From: Actinobacillus equuli | Lineage (GTDB): Bacteria; Pseudomonadota; Gammaproteobacteria; Enterobacterales; Pasteurellaceae | Reading direction: 5' to 3' | Length of the DNA: 64,000 nt | NCBI RefSeq assembly: GCF_900636745.1 | Contig: NZ_LR134310.1 | Location: 620,001-684,000 of the forward strand | The notes under the pieces: model-generated | Database searches by the model: none | What the model was told of the DNA's origin: nothing | What the model saw: the letters and a program-made list of their open reading frames with translations, nothing else | Part shown: piece by piece, positions 29,086 to 37,588 of the stretch | Layout of the letters: every line of letters starts with the position of its first letter | Numbering within the stretch: the first letter of the stretch is position 1 | Made by a program: the position numbers and the translations under genes

Positions 29086-29451
29086 TTAACTAACAAATTT
29101 TAAATTTTCATATTCCCAATCAAAGTAGTACCTTAATTTATTTAAAACGTCTTCCCAATCTTTTCCAGAAATACTATTTACTTTATATTTGATTTCTCTC
29201 TCTATATCATCTATATCATCTATATCATCGCATACAATAAAACTTTTAGATGCAAGAACTATTTGGGCAGATTTTACTAATTGAGTATTAAAGACTTCTA
29301 CTGCAAAATAATCTCCCCCCTCTTTACCTTTCTCACCTATAGTTAAAGATATCTTTAAATTATATCCTGTAGGATCAAGCATTAATTCCTGAGCTTCATT
29401 TTTTGATGAAACCCCACAATAGTTAATAGATTTTAAGTCTGCAATAACCAT
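29086..29451 (-). CDS. Immunity protein, Imm8-like
   Basis: A 121-residue acidic cytosolic protein. The start MVIADLKSINYCGVSS and the middle block LKISLTIGEKGKEGGDYFAVEVFNTQ resemble the Imm8 family of polymorphic-toxin immunity proteins. It follows the truncated toxin fragment at 29458 by six bases, the usual toxin-immunity spacing. A nine-base unit is repeated three times at 29201-29227, giving an Asp-Ile repeat in the protein. No membrane segment. The family call is from memory and moderate. Confidence 0.6.
   Translation of the reverse strand: MVIADLKSINYCGVSSKNEAQELMLDPTGYNLKISLTIGEKGKEGGDYFAVEVFNTQLVKSAQIVLASKSFIVCDDIDDIDDIEREIKYKVNSISGKDWEDVLNKLRYYFDWEYENLKFVS
29201..29227. repeat. 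Nine-base tandem repeat (three copies) inside the immunity gene
   Basis: Unit TCTATATCA repeated three times without change. Gain or loss of a unit would keep the frame and vary an Asp/Ile-rich stretch of the protein. Confidence 0.9.
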
Positions 29452-29457
29452 TATTTA

Positions 29458-29847
29458 TCACTCCTGAACATTAAGATGTAAATTACTCTCCGATTTTTCT
29501 ACATATCTACGTTTATTTTGATCATAAACTTGATGTATTCTTTCAAAGTTTGCTTGAATACCTGTAGGGGCATATTTTGAATGATTTTTAAGTTGAGGTG
29601 GTCTATATTTTCTAGACCCATCAGCGCTTGTAAATCCCCCATCAGTATTTAGAATAGCACCTTCTCCAATCCATTCTTTGGCTAGTTTTTCAATTTCAGC
29701 TCTGGTAAATGTTCCTTTTTCTGTTAAATTTCCTTCTCCTATAGCCGCATGGGTTAATTCCGGTCTTTGCTTTGCAATGTTACTTAAATTTTCCTGTATC
29801 AACTGCTCTTTCAACTTCGGATATAACGCAACATTCTCAGCCTTCAA
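29458..29847 (-). pseudogene. 5'-truncated CdiA C-terminal toxin fragment (cassette 8)
   Basis: A 129-residue fragment opening at a TTG and preceded in frame by a TAG four codons upstream. No signal peptide, FHA repeats or pretoxin part remain. The tail GGFTSADGSRKYRPPQLKNHSKY...GIQANFERIH resembles the C-terminal ends of filamentous-haemagglutinin-like toxins seen in other proteobacteria (GGYxSSDGxRQYRPPS pattern), recalled without a search. It is followed by its probable immunity gene at 29451. Without an upstream cdiA body it is probably silent. Confidence 0.6.
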
Positions 29848-29890
29848 ATTCGCCTAGATAGCCTTGCAGAGTGCCCAAAACCAATAAAAA

Positions 29891-29955
29891 ACAAGCAGTC
29901 AAATTTCACCAGAAATTTGCAAATTGCAAAAGATTTAGGAAATTTGACCGCTCAC
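29891..29955. repeat. USS inverted pair 2 (decayed core)
   Basis: ACAAGCAGTC and GACCGCTCAC arms each differ from the USS core by one base, the most decayed of the nine full-length pairs. It lies between cassette 7 and cassette 8. Confidence 0.75.
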
Positions 29956-30019
29956 AAATAAAACAAGCCTCACGACTTATTACAAACAAGAACTATCCAT
30001 GCCTTAGAAATATTTAACT

Positions 30020-30316
30020 TTAATCTTCATATCGTTTATATACGCATATATGATCCTTAAAACATAATTTATTTGGATAATCTACACGAATTAATTTCTC
30101 ATAGATATTGTACCCTTCATCAAAATCAGCTATAACCTCTGCTCCAACTTCATAGATTACTTCACTCCAATCATTGGCTGAACCATCAACTACAACATCT
30201 AAGATTATATTATTGTCCACAATTTTTATATATATACCCCTTATATCTTTTGTTATTCTCCCTATCAAGGCATTTTGAATAGATATTCTAAGCCGTATAA
30301 TATCATTATCAACCAT
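30020..30316 (-). CDS. Immunity protein for the toxin-50-like cassette
   Basis: A 98-residue acidic protein (VDNDIIRLRISIQNALIGRIT at the N-terminus) whose ATG is one base past the toxin stop. It has no membrane helix, so it probably binds its toxin in the cytosol. I recall similar RLRISIQNAL proteins next to CdiA/RHS toxins but cannot name the family. Position is the main evidence. Confidence 0.65.
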   Translation of the reverse strand: MVDNDIIRLRISIQNALIGRITKDIRGIYIKIVDNNIILDVVVDGSANDWSEVIYEVGAEVIADFDEGYNIYEKLIRVDYPNKLCFKDHICVYKRYED

Positions 30317-30317
30317 A

Positions 30318-31379
30318 TTAATGCTCCTTAGGTCTTGCTGGAACTACATGATATCCATTCTTACTATAATGGATAATTCCTATTGTCGTCGGAGAGCTTT
30401 TCTCTGTTATAGGATCGATATAATTTCCTATAACTTTGTTAAAATGAACCCTTTCTTTAGAACCTGGTAGCCCAACATCAATTTTTCCAATATGCTGCCC
30501 TGTTCCAGCATATCCTTTTAAAGAATCCAGACTAACAGTAATTATGCTTTTTTGTTGTCCATTTGCAACAGCGATCTTATATTCATTTGTATGCACAATA
30601 TGTTTATTTTGTTTGGATATCTCAATTCCTAATTTAGAAAAATCTACCTTATTTATCTCATATCCTGAGATATTTCCGACTACAGGCAATTTCTCATTTG
30701 AATTTGCAGATTTAGGAATATTTTCACTTGAACTATTAACCTTCGTTGTTGAAAGTCTTACACCCGCTATACTTGCAACTACTCGATTTGCTGCGTCAAT
30801 TCTTCCAATCCAACTTGGATCAATACCTGTCGCATTATAAAAATCAGCATCCGCCTTTACTTTGGCATTTTTCAATACATCATATCTATCTGAAAAAATT
30901 GCCACCTTTTTATAATCTTCTGCATACAGGTCTGAATAATGTGTATATGTCGGGTAGTTATAACCTGTTGGTGTATATTTAGCATTTGAATAACTAAATT
31001 TATCTCGCTCTAATTTTTGTCTCTCTGAGTTACATGCTAAAGAGAGTGAATTTCCTTCGCAAGCTGAAATTAAAGCTAAATCGCTCTCTCTATCCTTATT
31101 CTTAATTTCACTAAGTTCCGTAATTTCTTCTGATGTAATAACCCCTCGATGTAGTTTATCCTCTAATTCTAATTTTCTTGCCGCTTCTTGAGCTGAGAGA
31201 TAGTTATTCTCCACCGCCCTTTTTGCCGTTTCTATCCCTTGTAAGGTTGTTGCCGTATTACCGCCCACCGCATTACCGGCTAAAGCACCCGATAATTGAC
31301 CTGCAACACTCAGTAACTCGCGCTCTTCTTCACTTAATTGGCTTGCCTCTTTGTTAAAAACCACTTCCGATAATAACAT
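30318..31379 (-). CDS. Orphan CdiA C-terminal fragment with toxin-50-like domain (cassette 7)
   Basis: 353 residues from the ATG at 31379. The frame is open for a short way further upstream, into sequence with a shifted, deleted copy of CdiA. It carries the VENN-type pretoxin motif (VENNYLS, about residue 57), then a linker nearly identical to cassette 2 up to LPVVG (about residue 232), then the toxin. The toxin KHIVHTNEYKIAVANGQQKS...GSKERVHFNKVIGNY...TTIGIIHYSKNGYHVVPARP matches my memory of polymorphic toxin type 50, thought to be an EndoU/BECR-fold RNase. The immunity gene follows at once. No secretion signal is present. Confidence 0.7.
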   Translation of the reverse strand: MLLSEVVFNKEASQLSEEERELLSVAGQLSGALAGNAVGGNTATTLQGIETAKRAVENNYLSAQEAARKLELEDKLHRGVITSEEITELSEIKNKDRESDLALISACEGNSLSLACNSERQKLERDKFSYSNAKYTPTGYNYPTYTHYSDLYAEDYKKVAIFSDRYDVLKNAKVKADADFYNATGIDPSWIGRIDAANRVVASIAGVRLSTTKVNSSSENIPKSANSNEKLPVVGNISGYEINKVDFSKLGIEISKQNKHIVHTNEYKIAVANGQQKSIITVSLDSLKGYAGTGQHIGKIDVGLPGSKERVHFNKVIGNYIDPITEKSSPTTIGIIHYSKNGYHVVPARPKEH

Positions 31380-31536
31380 CGCACTCGCTTCACCAGCTAC
31401 GCCTGATGCCGCTCCCGATAGCGCATTATTACCTGAAATGCGCTTCCAATGCCGCTTTCTGCTTCCGTTCGGAATAGCTATCTACTACACCACGCCGGCG
31501 CTTGACTCCTGTCTAGTGTCCAAAGTCAATACAAAA

Positions 31537-31600
31537 ACAAGCGGTCAAATTTCGCTGAAATTTTGCAAATTGCAAAAAGTTAAGGAATTTGACCGCTTGA
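31537..31600. repeat. USS inverted pair 3
   Basis: ACAAGCGGTCAAATTTC and AATTTGACCGCTTGA arms. The preceding 30 bases (GACTCCTGTCTAGTGTCCAA onward) are repeated at pair 6, so the repeat at the junction extends beyond the USS. Confidence 0.88.
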
Positions 31601-31647
31601 ACGTCGAGTTATTTTTTATCTACTGTTACTAAAGTACTATTTAAGCA

Positions 31648-31893
31648 TTAATTACTTTCTATATATGTAAATAATACACTTATACTAATCACAAGAGGGA
31701 TAAATATAACAAACTTATTCAATCTCGCTAAAATAAAACAACTCCTCACATCTAAAATCAAAATAAAAAAACAAACAACATGAACATCAAGAAAAAAAAA
31801 TAAAAATTTAATATAGATGCATAATAAAAAATAGAATTCTATCTTTAACTTGTATATTCCCCCTTCATTAAGTGATTCTGATTTCCTCACCAA
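31648..31893 (-). CDS. Small membrane protein, possible orphan immunity (cassette 6)
   Basis: An 81-codon frame, very rich in Phe, Ile and Leu, with two hydrophobic stretches separated by DVRSCFILARLN. The frame opens with GTG just after an in-frame TGA, so the true start is uncertain. It lies with the next small gene in a USS-delimited segment without a toxin fragment. The composition (high A+T, two helices) is like the immunity proteins at 32444, 40040 and 42652. It could also be chance in A+T-rich DNA. Confidence 0.35.
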   Translation of the reverse strand: MVRKSESLNEGGIYKLKIEFYFLLCIYIKFLFFFLDVHVVCFFILILDVRSCFILARLNKFVIFIPLVISISVLFTYIESN

Positions 31894-32016
31894 TATTCAA
31901 TACTTTTTCCGAAATAAAAAGTCAGTTCTTGCTAAGAATCTTCAAAGTAAAAAACTCAAAAATTTGACCATTTAAACGCAAAGTTACTTTTACCTTCTAC
32001 TATCAATAAACACTAT

Positions 32017-32229
32017 TCATTTCTTTCTAAATATAACTGCCATCCACATAGCTACAAATATGGTCGGAATAAAAGACATCTTCAACTCCATCTCTGTTAT
32101 GATTGAAAAAAAACAAATTCCTCCTGTCATAAGAAAGTAAAAGTAGCTGTTAATCGTTGCGATAATTATGAAAAACAAAAGTGAAAATATAAAGTAAAAA
32201 ACAACAAAATAAAATAACATTCCCTTCAC
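32017..32229 (-). CDS. Small two-helix membrane protein, possible orphan immunity (cassette 6)
   Basis: 70 residues with two or three predicted membrane helices (LFYFVVFYFIFSLLFFIIIA; FIPTIFVAMWMAVIF) and a basic tail RKK. It starts with GTG at 32229 or the ATG three codons later. It sits directly after USS pair 4 with no toxin gene before it, as expected for an immunity gene whose toxin was lost. Confidence 0.45.
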   Translation of the reverse strand: MKGMLFYFVVFYFIFSLLFFIIIATINSYFYFLMTGGICFFSIITEMELKMSFIPTIFVAMWMAVIFRKK

Positions 32230-32305
32230 TATTTATTATCCTTATACAAGCTTCTTTTCCTCAATAGCAATTAACCCCTATCTAGTGTATAAAGCCAATA
32301 CAAAA

Positions 32306-32368
32306 ACAAGCGGTCAAATTTCACTAAAAATTTGCAAATTACAAAAAAGTTAGGGAATTTGACCGTTT
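32306..32368. repeat. USS inverted pair 4
   Basis: ACAAGCGGTCAAATTTC and AATTTGACCGTTT arms, preceded by CTAGTGTATAAAGCCAATA, a variant of the conserved junction flank. Confidence 0.85.
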
Positions 32369-32443
32369 AAAAATAGCGTTCAGCTTTATTTCTCTCTTTA
32401 CAAGCAAATATTATTTAGGCTAAATAACAGTATCAACAAATAC

Positions 32444-32683
32444 CTATTTAAAAAATAAAACTAGCTTATTAAATAATTTATATAAAAAATCAATAACTAA
32501 TGAAGAACTCACAACAACAAACGGAGAAAACACAGACAAAACAAAACATTTTTCTATAATATCCATATCCCACACTCCATTATCTATGTAGCCAAACACT
32601 GTAAATATAAATCCTATTACATTTAAACAAACCAAAGAAGATAGCAAAACCAAAACAAATAATTTAATATACTTATTTTTCAT
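32444..32683 (-). CDS. Two-helix membrane immunity protein (cassette 5)
   Basis: 79 residues with two predicted membrane helices (about 8-30 and 45-68). The ATG lies inside the last codons of the toxin fragment (11-base overlap) and GGAGAAGAAG stands upstream as ribosome binding site. Short two-helix immunity proteins protect against inner-membrane-acting CDI toxins such as E. coli EC93 CdiA; the same type is predicted here. No family name can be given. Confidence 0.6.
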   Translation of the reverse strand: MKNKYIKLFVLVLLSSLVCLNVIGFIFTVFGYIDNGVWDMDIIEKCFVLSVFSPFVVVSSSLVIDFLYKLFNKLVLFFK

Positions 32684-34040
32684 TCTTCTTCTCCTTTATA
32701 TAAGTAGGAATCTTATTATTTAATATTTCACTATTTGTATTTCCTGACAACTCTGCAACAATACTAGGCACATAACTAGGCTTAGACTGATAACTAATTC
32801 CTAAATAACCTAAATCTTTCCATTCATATTTTTTATATGTCGGATTAACCATGTTATTCAGCTTATTACCTATTATTTCTGTTGATTTATATCCCCCCGC
32901 TGCCGCTATTCCTGTAGATAATGTTGCTAGTGCTGAATTATCCGAGCGGTTTATATTATTAGAATAATGCGAACCGGCCATATTGGATATTACTGTTTCA
33001 CTTAGAGACTTTCCTGCAGTTGCTTTACCTATTACACCTGCAATAGCTAAATCAGACAAATTCACTTCTTTATTAAAAATATATTGTCCTCCTGCATTAA
33101 TCCCCATTGAAGCAGTAGCCGATGTCAATGCAGCCTTAGAATTATTCGTAACCAACCCTCTCATTCCCATGACCACCATCGGCCAATTAGTAATATCCAT
33201 TGCATAATACATTGCTCGATCTGTATCGCTAACTTTATTACGTAAATAACTTAAATCCCTTTCGTTAACATAATTCACAATATTTATCGTATCATCATCC
33301 ATAAGTGGCGTTCCAAGATAGATTCTTCCTGTCTTATCTCACTTCGCCCTTGCTATCGTTGTATAAGCATCTATCAATTCTTCTTTAGCTGCACACATAA
33401 TTCCACCATTATTACATTTTGCTTGTAATTCCTCTGAGCTCTTATTACTCATATTTAAATATTTTTGGATAACAATACTACAATCCTTATTATTTGCCTT
33501 ACATTCCTTTAATTCTTTTTCAAAAGCAAGAGACTGTTCTGATGTAAGATAATTATTCTCCACCGCATTCTTCGCTACTTCTACACCTGTGCTCACTGCG
33601 TTTAGCGTTTCTACACTTGAGCCACCATTCACGGCACCTGATGCTAAACCGGCTAAGGCTTTGCTGAGCGCTAACACCTCCTCTTTTTCTTCCGTCGTCA
33701 GTTCATGCGGCTCTTTTTCATAAAGCCCCTGCGTGAGTACTCTTGCGCCTATCTCTGCTGCACCTGCCGCAACGGCTCCCGTGCTTGCTTTACCTCCGGC
33801 TAGTTCCGCTTCTATTGCGCCCCACAACACGTGAGCAGCAATATTTGCCGTTTCACTCTGCTCTGTCAGCTGTTTTATCGCCTGATTCACATAAGGGGAG
33901 GCTGCCCCTGCAACTACCGCTTCTGTTGGTTTGCCTGCGATAGCTAAACTGATTGCAGTAGTAACCGCATCAACTTTACGTTTATGCTCTCCCGAGGTTT
34001 GCCATTTCTCTGCTTCTTCTTTCTTCTGAATTGCTAGTAT
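32673..34040 (-). pseudogene. Orphan CdiA C-terminal fragment interrupted by an in-frame TGA (cassette 5)
   Basis: The frame is open from 34040 (after a TGA at 34043-34041) and reads pretoxin sequence: KRKVDAVTTAISLAIAGKP, GAIEAELAGGKASTGAVA, VENNYLTSEQ. It stops at TGA 33341-33339 after TTIARAK, then continues in the same frame (DKTGRIYLGTPLMDDDT...) to 32673. So one nonsense codon splits a fragment of about 455 residues. The distal part is glycine/alanine-rich and weakly hydrophobic (MGINAGGQYIF, LSTGIAAAGGYKSTEI), like the ends of the fragments at 40216 and of the main CdiA. It lacks secretion signals and is probably silent. Confidence 0.75.
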
Positions 34041-34075
34041 TCAACTCTCATCAAGTGAGTAAAACCAACACAAAA

Positions 34076-34120
34076 ACAAGCGGCCAAATTTCGCTAAAAT
34101 TTTGCAAATTTGACCGCTTG
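34076..34120. repeat. USS inverted pair 5 (short loop)
   Basis: ACAAGCGGCC (one mismatch) and GACCGCTTG arms with a shorter loop than the other pairs. Confidence 0.8.
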
Positions 34121-34167
34121 AAATTTCTACAAAATAAGATAAATACCTTTGCTAATTCTGCTTATAT

Positions 34168-34995
34168 TCACCACTTTAAAAAGGAAAAAAATGATTTTTT
34201 CTCCACTTTTCCGGCTAACAATTCCTTAACAAACTCGGGCTTTTCTTCTTCTGAAATATACTCATAAAACGAATAAATCACCTCTTCAGGTGTATATTCC
34301 TTTTCTCTTGCATCACAAACCATTTTTAACCAATAAAGCATTTCTGTTGGACGCCCCATTGAATAAAGCATCTGTAAGCGCTTTTCTAAAAATGGCTTTG
34401 CTGCTTTCTCCAATTGCTCCACCGTAAATTTATTTTCATAAAAATGCAGGCAATATGCATAAGCAAGCCTATAACCACTCATATTCTTATTCAACTTAAG
34501 CAGTTTATCACCTTTCACAGACTGATAAAGTTTGATTGCTTTTTCATATTCTTGAGCTTGAATATAGTGCAAAAGTGATAATGCAAAGATTTCTTTATCA
34601 TCACGACTCATACCCTTTGAATAATCTTCGTTACCATAAAGCTCTTCTCGCCATTTCAAAGACTTTTTCCATAACTCAACATCATTTACTCCCGTATTTA
34701 TCCAAGTAGCAAATGCCAAAGCTGAGTTTAAATTATTTTGATGGAATGCAAGAGAACCAAAGCATTCATTGTTATCTATTCCCTCAGATATCCAATCTAT
34801 AATTCTAGGTAAGAAAGGCTTATATAATTTTTTATATCCAACGCTATATCCGTAGACTACCATATCTAGATCATGAATTGATGAGTTTCCAATAAATTTT
34901 TGATCTATAGCTTTTTGTTTTTTTATAAAAGAATAATTGAATCCACTTTTATAATAAGCGTCTTTTTTCCTAATTAAAGTTTCCTTAAAACTCAT
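34168..34995 (-). CDS. Large cytosolic immunity protein candidate (cassette 4)
   Basis: 275 residues, mostly helical, no signal or membrane segment. Repeated helical hairpins (SLLHYIQAQEYEKAIKLYQSVKG; AKPFLEKRLQMLYSMGRPTEMLYWLKMVCD) suggest a TPR-like helical repeat. Large all-helical immunity proteins such as Imm49 are known, but I cannot assign it firmly. It follows the nuclease-like toxin fragment after 11 bases, so it is its probable partner. Confidence 0.6.
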   Translation of the reverse strand: MSFKETLIRKKDAYYKSGFNYSFIKKQKAIDQKFIGNSSIHDLDMVVYGYSVGYKKLYKPFLPRIIDWISEGIDNNECFGSLAFHQNNLNSALAFATWINTGVNDVELWKKSLKWREELYGNEDYSKGMSRDDKEIFALSLLHYIQAQEYEKAIKLYQSVKGDKLLKLNKNMSGYRLAYAYCLHFYENKFTVEQLEKAAKPFLEKRLQMLYSMGRPTEMLYWLKMVCDAREKEYTPEEVIYSFYEYISEEEKPEFVKELLAGKVEKKSFFSFLKW

Positions 34996-35006
34996 ATATT
35001 CTTTCC

Positions 35007-36182
35007 TTACTCACATTTTTGATTGTTGCAATATTTTTGAGTTACAGAATTTTTTACCTTACTATATCCAACTGTATGGGTTGTAAAGTTCCCTATTTTT
35101 AAATTCTGTATAGCTTTGTCTTTAACGTGTTCAGAAATAATCTTAGTATTTGAAATTTCTTCTATTGCCTCTCTAATTGCATTATTACGAGTATTTTCTC
35201 TAGAAAAAGTTGGAGATTCTCTTCCTTTGGTTAATGATGTTCTTACTTTACTATCCCAAAGTTCAACCTCTCTTGTTTTCGTATTAACAGAAATTACATC
35301 ACTACCATTTGTACCTGTTGAATTCCCCCATTTTATTACTTGTCTATTTGGAGTTTCTTGAATGCTATTCGCTAAATTTATTTCTCCACGATAACCATTA
35401 ATATCTTTCCATTCTTGATACACCGAATTACCTTTTGCTTTTTGTGGAACAAAACCATAACCTGCTTTTGGCTCAGGAAGATTAGGGTGCAATTCAATGC
35501 CATTGAAAACAACTTTTGGATAATTCGCCGGTACCCCTGTAACCTTAGCTCCATATTTAGCAGATGTCGCTCCTCTGATAGAGCCAACAAGTTCCGCAAA
35601 ATTCTTAAAGAGCATTAGGTTTTCAACTTTAGATTTTGCCGCTTCTAACGGAATATTTTCTGCTTTTGCAATACATAAAGCTACTTTCTCTATATATACC
35701 GAATCCGCATCTTTTCCTCGTAAAATTTGCTCTACATTGGCAAAATCATTAGAAAAAATATCTTTTAACTGTCCTCGGTAAGAAAAATATTCTTCATAAC
35801 CACGTTGAGCATATTGAGCAGTCCTAGCTAATGATAAACATTGCTCACTACTTACTTGCTTACAAGCATCTCTAATTTCTTGATTGCGTTTCTCATCAAT
35901 TCGATTAATTTCCTCTAAACGAGCTAAGTCATCTTTTGTAGCTGTACCTTCTACTTTTTTACGTTGTAAAACCATTTTTTCTTTGGCTTCATTAATAAAT
36001 AAATAGTTATTCTCCACCGCTCTTTTTGCCGTTTCTATCCCTTGTAAGGTTGCTGCCGTATTACCGCCCACTCCATTACCAACTAAAGCACCCGATAATT
36101 GACCTGCAACACTCAGTAACTCTCGCTCTTCTTCACTTAATTGGCTTGCTTCTTTGTTAAAAACCACTTCCGATAATAACAT
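35007..36182 (-). CDS. Orphan CdiA C-terminal fragment with nuclease-like toxin (cassette 4)
   Basis: 391 residues from the ATG at 36182. The first about 65 residues, ending VENNYLF, are nearly identical to cassettes 2 and 7. A cassette-specific linker follows. The C-terminal about 150 residues (from VYQEWKDINGYRGEINLAN) contain an Asp then Glu-Leu-Trp-Asp-Ser-Lys arrangement (GSDVISVN...REVELWDSKVR) that fits a PD-(D/E)XK restriction-endonuclease-like active site. DNase activity is inferred. The protein ends YCNNQKCE. The upstream copy of CdiA is deleted and out of frame, so expression is doubtful. Confidence 0.65.
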   Translation of the reverse strand: MLLSEVVFNKEASQLSEEERELLSVAGQLSGALVGNGVGGNTAATLQGIETAKRAVENNYLFINEAKEKMVLQRKKVEGTATKDDLARLEEINRIDEKRNQEIRDACKQVSSEQCLSLARTAQYAQRGYEEYFSYRGQLKDIFSNDFANVEQILRGKDADSVYIEKVALCIAKAENIPLEAAKSKVENLMLFKNFAELVGSIRGATSAKYGAKVTGVPANYPKVVFNGIELHPNLPEPKAGYGFVPQKAKGNSVYQEWKDINGYRGEINLANSIQETPNRQVIKWGNSTGTNGSDVISVNTKTREVELWDSKVRTSLTKGRESPTFSRENTRNNAIREAIEEISNTKIISEHVKDKAIQNLKIGNFTTHTVGYSKVKNSVTQKYCNNQKCE

Positions 36183-36339
36183 CGCACTCGCTTCGCCCGC
36201 TACGCCTGATGCCGCTCCCGCTAGCGCATTATTACCTGAAATGAGCTTCCAATGCCGCTTTCTGCTTCCGTTCGGAATAGCTATCTACTACACCACGCCG
36301 GCGCTTGACTCCTGTCTAGTGTCCAAAGTCAATACAAAA

Positions 36340-36400
36340 ACAAGCGGTCAAATTTCGCTAAAAATTTGCAAATTGCAAAAAGTTAGAGAATTGACCGCTT
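36340..36400. repeat. USS inverted pair 6
   Basis: ACAAGCGGTCAAATTTC and ATTGACCGCTT arms. The left flank (about 36236-36339) is almost identical to the flank of pair 3, including a fragment of the cdiA coding sequence. Confidence 0.88.
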
Positions 36401-36475
36401 AGATATAAAGGCTTATCTATGAATATTTAGACATTCAACAGGAAGCTGAATCATCCTAAACTAGATAAACATTAT

Positions 36476-36985
36476 CTATTCTTCATACTTAGCCATAATT
36501 TCATCAAAAGTTTTTAGCCCGTCTAAAAATTCTTCAAAATTATCCGCGACAGGAAATAATAAATGTTTTCCTGTTTCCTCATCATATTCATCGTGGATAA
36601 CGATGCAAATCTTCGGTTCATCTCCTGTTGGTTCATCCCGATAATCAAAACAAATAAAATCTCCACCGGCTGTACGACCAAATGAATATACATGTTCATA
36701 GCCATATACTGGGTCATCATAAATATACTGCCTACGAATATCTTGAGGTTCTGGATTTAATTCCGTTTCAAAACTATCAAAACCAATTGCAGCCATCCCT
36801 TCTTCATCGCTATAGCTATCATAATAAGTAATACAATTAGGTTCTACGGCGAGACCATTATGTTTTGACATTAATTCAATATATAATTTTGGAAACTTAA
36901 TATTAAAAATATCTTCAACGCCTTTGATAATTTTAATATCAGCTGTTCCACTATCATACCTAATTTCTAAACCTCTAAATTTCAT
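36476..36985 (-). CDS. SMI1/KNR4 (SUKH) family immunity protein without a toxin (cassette 3)
   Basis: 169 residues from the ATG at 36985, which has AAGGAAG at a proper distance; a GTG five codons upstream is an alternative. The sequence pattern IKIIKGVEDIFNIKFPKLYIELMSKHNGL, then YDDPVYGYEHVYSFGRTAGGDFICFDYR, then DNFEEFL is characteristic of SMI1/KNR4 (SUKH) domains, common as immunity proteins to nuclease and other toxins. USS pairs 6 and 7 bound it on both sides and no toxin fragment precedes it. Confidence 0.8.
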   Translation of the reverse strand: MKFRGLEIRYDSGTADIKIIKGVEDIFNIKFPKLYIELMSKHNGLAVEPNCITYYDSYSDEEGMAAIGFDSFETELNPEPQDIRRQYIYDDPVYGYEHVYSFGRTAGGDFICFDYRDEPTGDEPKICIVIHDEYDEETGKHLLFPVADNFEEFLDGLKTFDEIMAKYEE

Positions 36986-37058
36986 ACTATCTTCCTTCAC
37001 TCAAAGTTCCCTCACCTAGCGATCAACTCCTGTCGGGATGTCCAAAGAAAATACAAAA

Positions 37059-37095
37059 ATAAGTGGTCAAATTTCGACGAAACTTGACCACTTGT
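37059..37095. repeat. USS inverted pair 7 (decayed core, short loop)
   Basis: AAGTGGTCAA and TTGACCACTT: both arms carry the same G-to-A type change at one position, so the stem is kept while the USS core is lost. This suggests selection on the hairpin, or the change of one arm copied to the other. Confidence 0.7.
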
Positions 37096-37195
37096 AAGGT
37101 TATTTTTTTACAAATCTACTGCAAAAGTATCCTCTTCTTGAACATTTAGATACTCTATCGAAATCATATTTCACGAAGGTAAATTATTTTTTAAA

Positions 37196-37588
37196 TTAAA
37201 CCATAGATTCTACTTTACCTGTTAAATAAAACTCACGAAAAACACTAAATACGATTTCAATATCCTTCGTAATCATATTGTTAGGGTAAGGTTCCCCTTG
37301 GAATAAACACCATCCTTCCCCTTCTCCTTTTATATTTTTCACTTCCAAATCATCGGACACATTGATATGTAAAACAGGCATATAAAACTCACCATCCTTA
37401 TATAAATATAATTCTGAAAAATTATCATCATCTTCTTTAGATTCATCAGACAAAATCATAACCCCATTAGGATGGGACATAAAAAATTTAATAAAATTTT
37501 CCATATCACTTATTGATGAAATATTTTTATATATTTGTTCCCTTTGATTTTCATTAATAACAAACCCTGAAAAATAAAAATTATTCAT
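37196..37588 (-). CDS. Immunity protein for the deaminase-like toxin (cassette 2)
   Basis: 130 acidic residues, no membrane helix. The start overlaps the toxin end by eight bases, and the toxin's terminal glycine codons (GGAGGGGGG) double as its ribosome binding site. The pattern (FIKFFMSHPNGVMILSDE, then SELYLYKDGEFYMPVLHINV) looks like the Imm1-type fold that pairs with deaminase toxins, but this is only a resemblance. Confidence 0.65.
   Translation of the reverse strand: MNNFYFSGFVINENQREQIYKNISSISDMENFIKFFMSHPNGVMILSDESKEDDDNFSELYLYKDGEFYMPVLHINVSDDLEVKNIKGEGEGWCLFQGEPYPNNMITKDIEIVFSVFREFYLTGKVESMV

Noticed and set aside
29201-29227. Phase-variable repeat tract
   Set aside because: The unit is nine bases, so copy changes keep the frame; it may cause length variation but not on/off switching.
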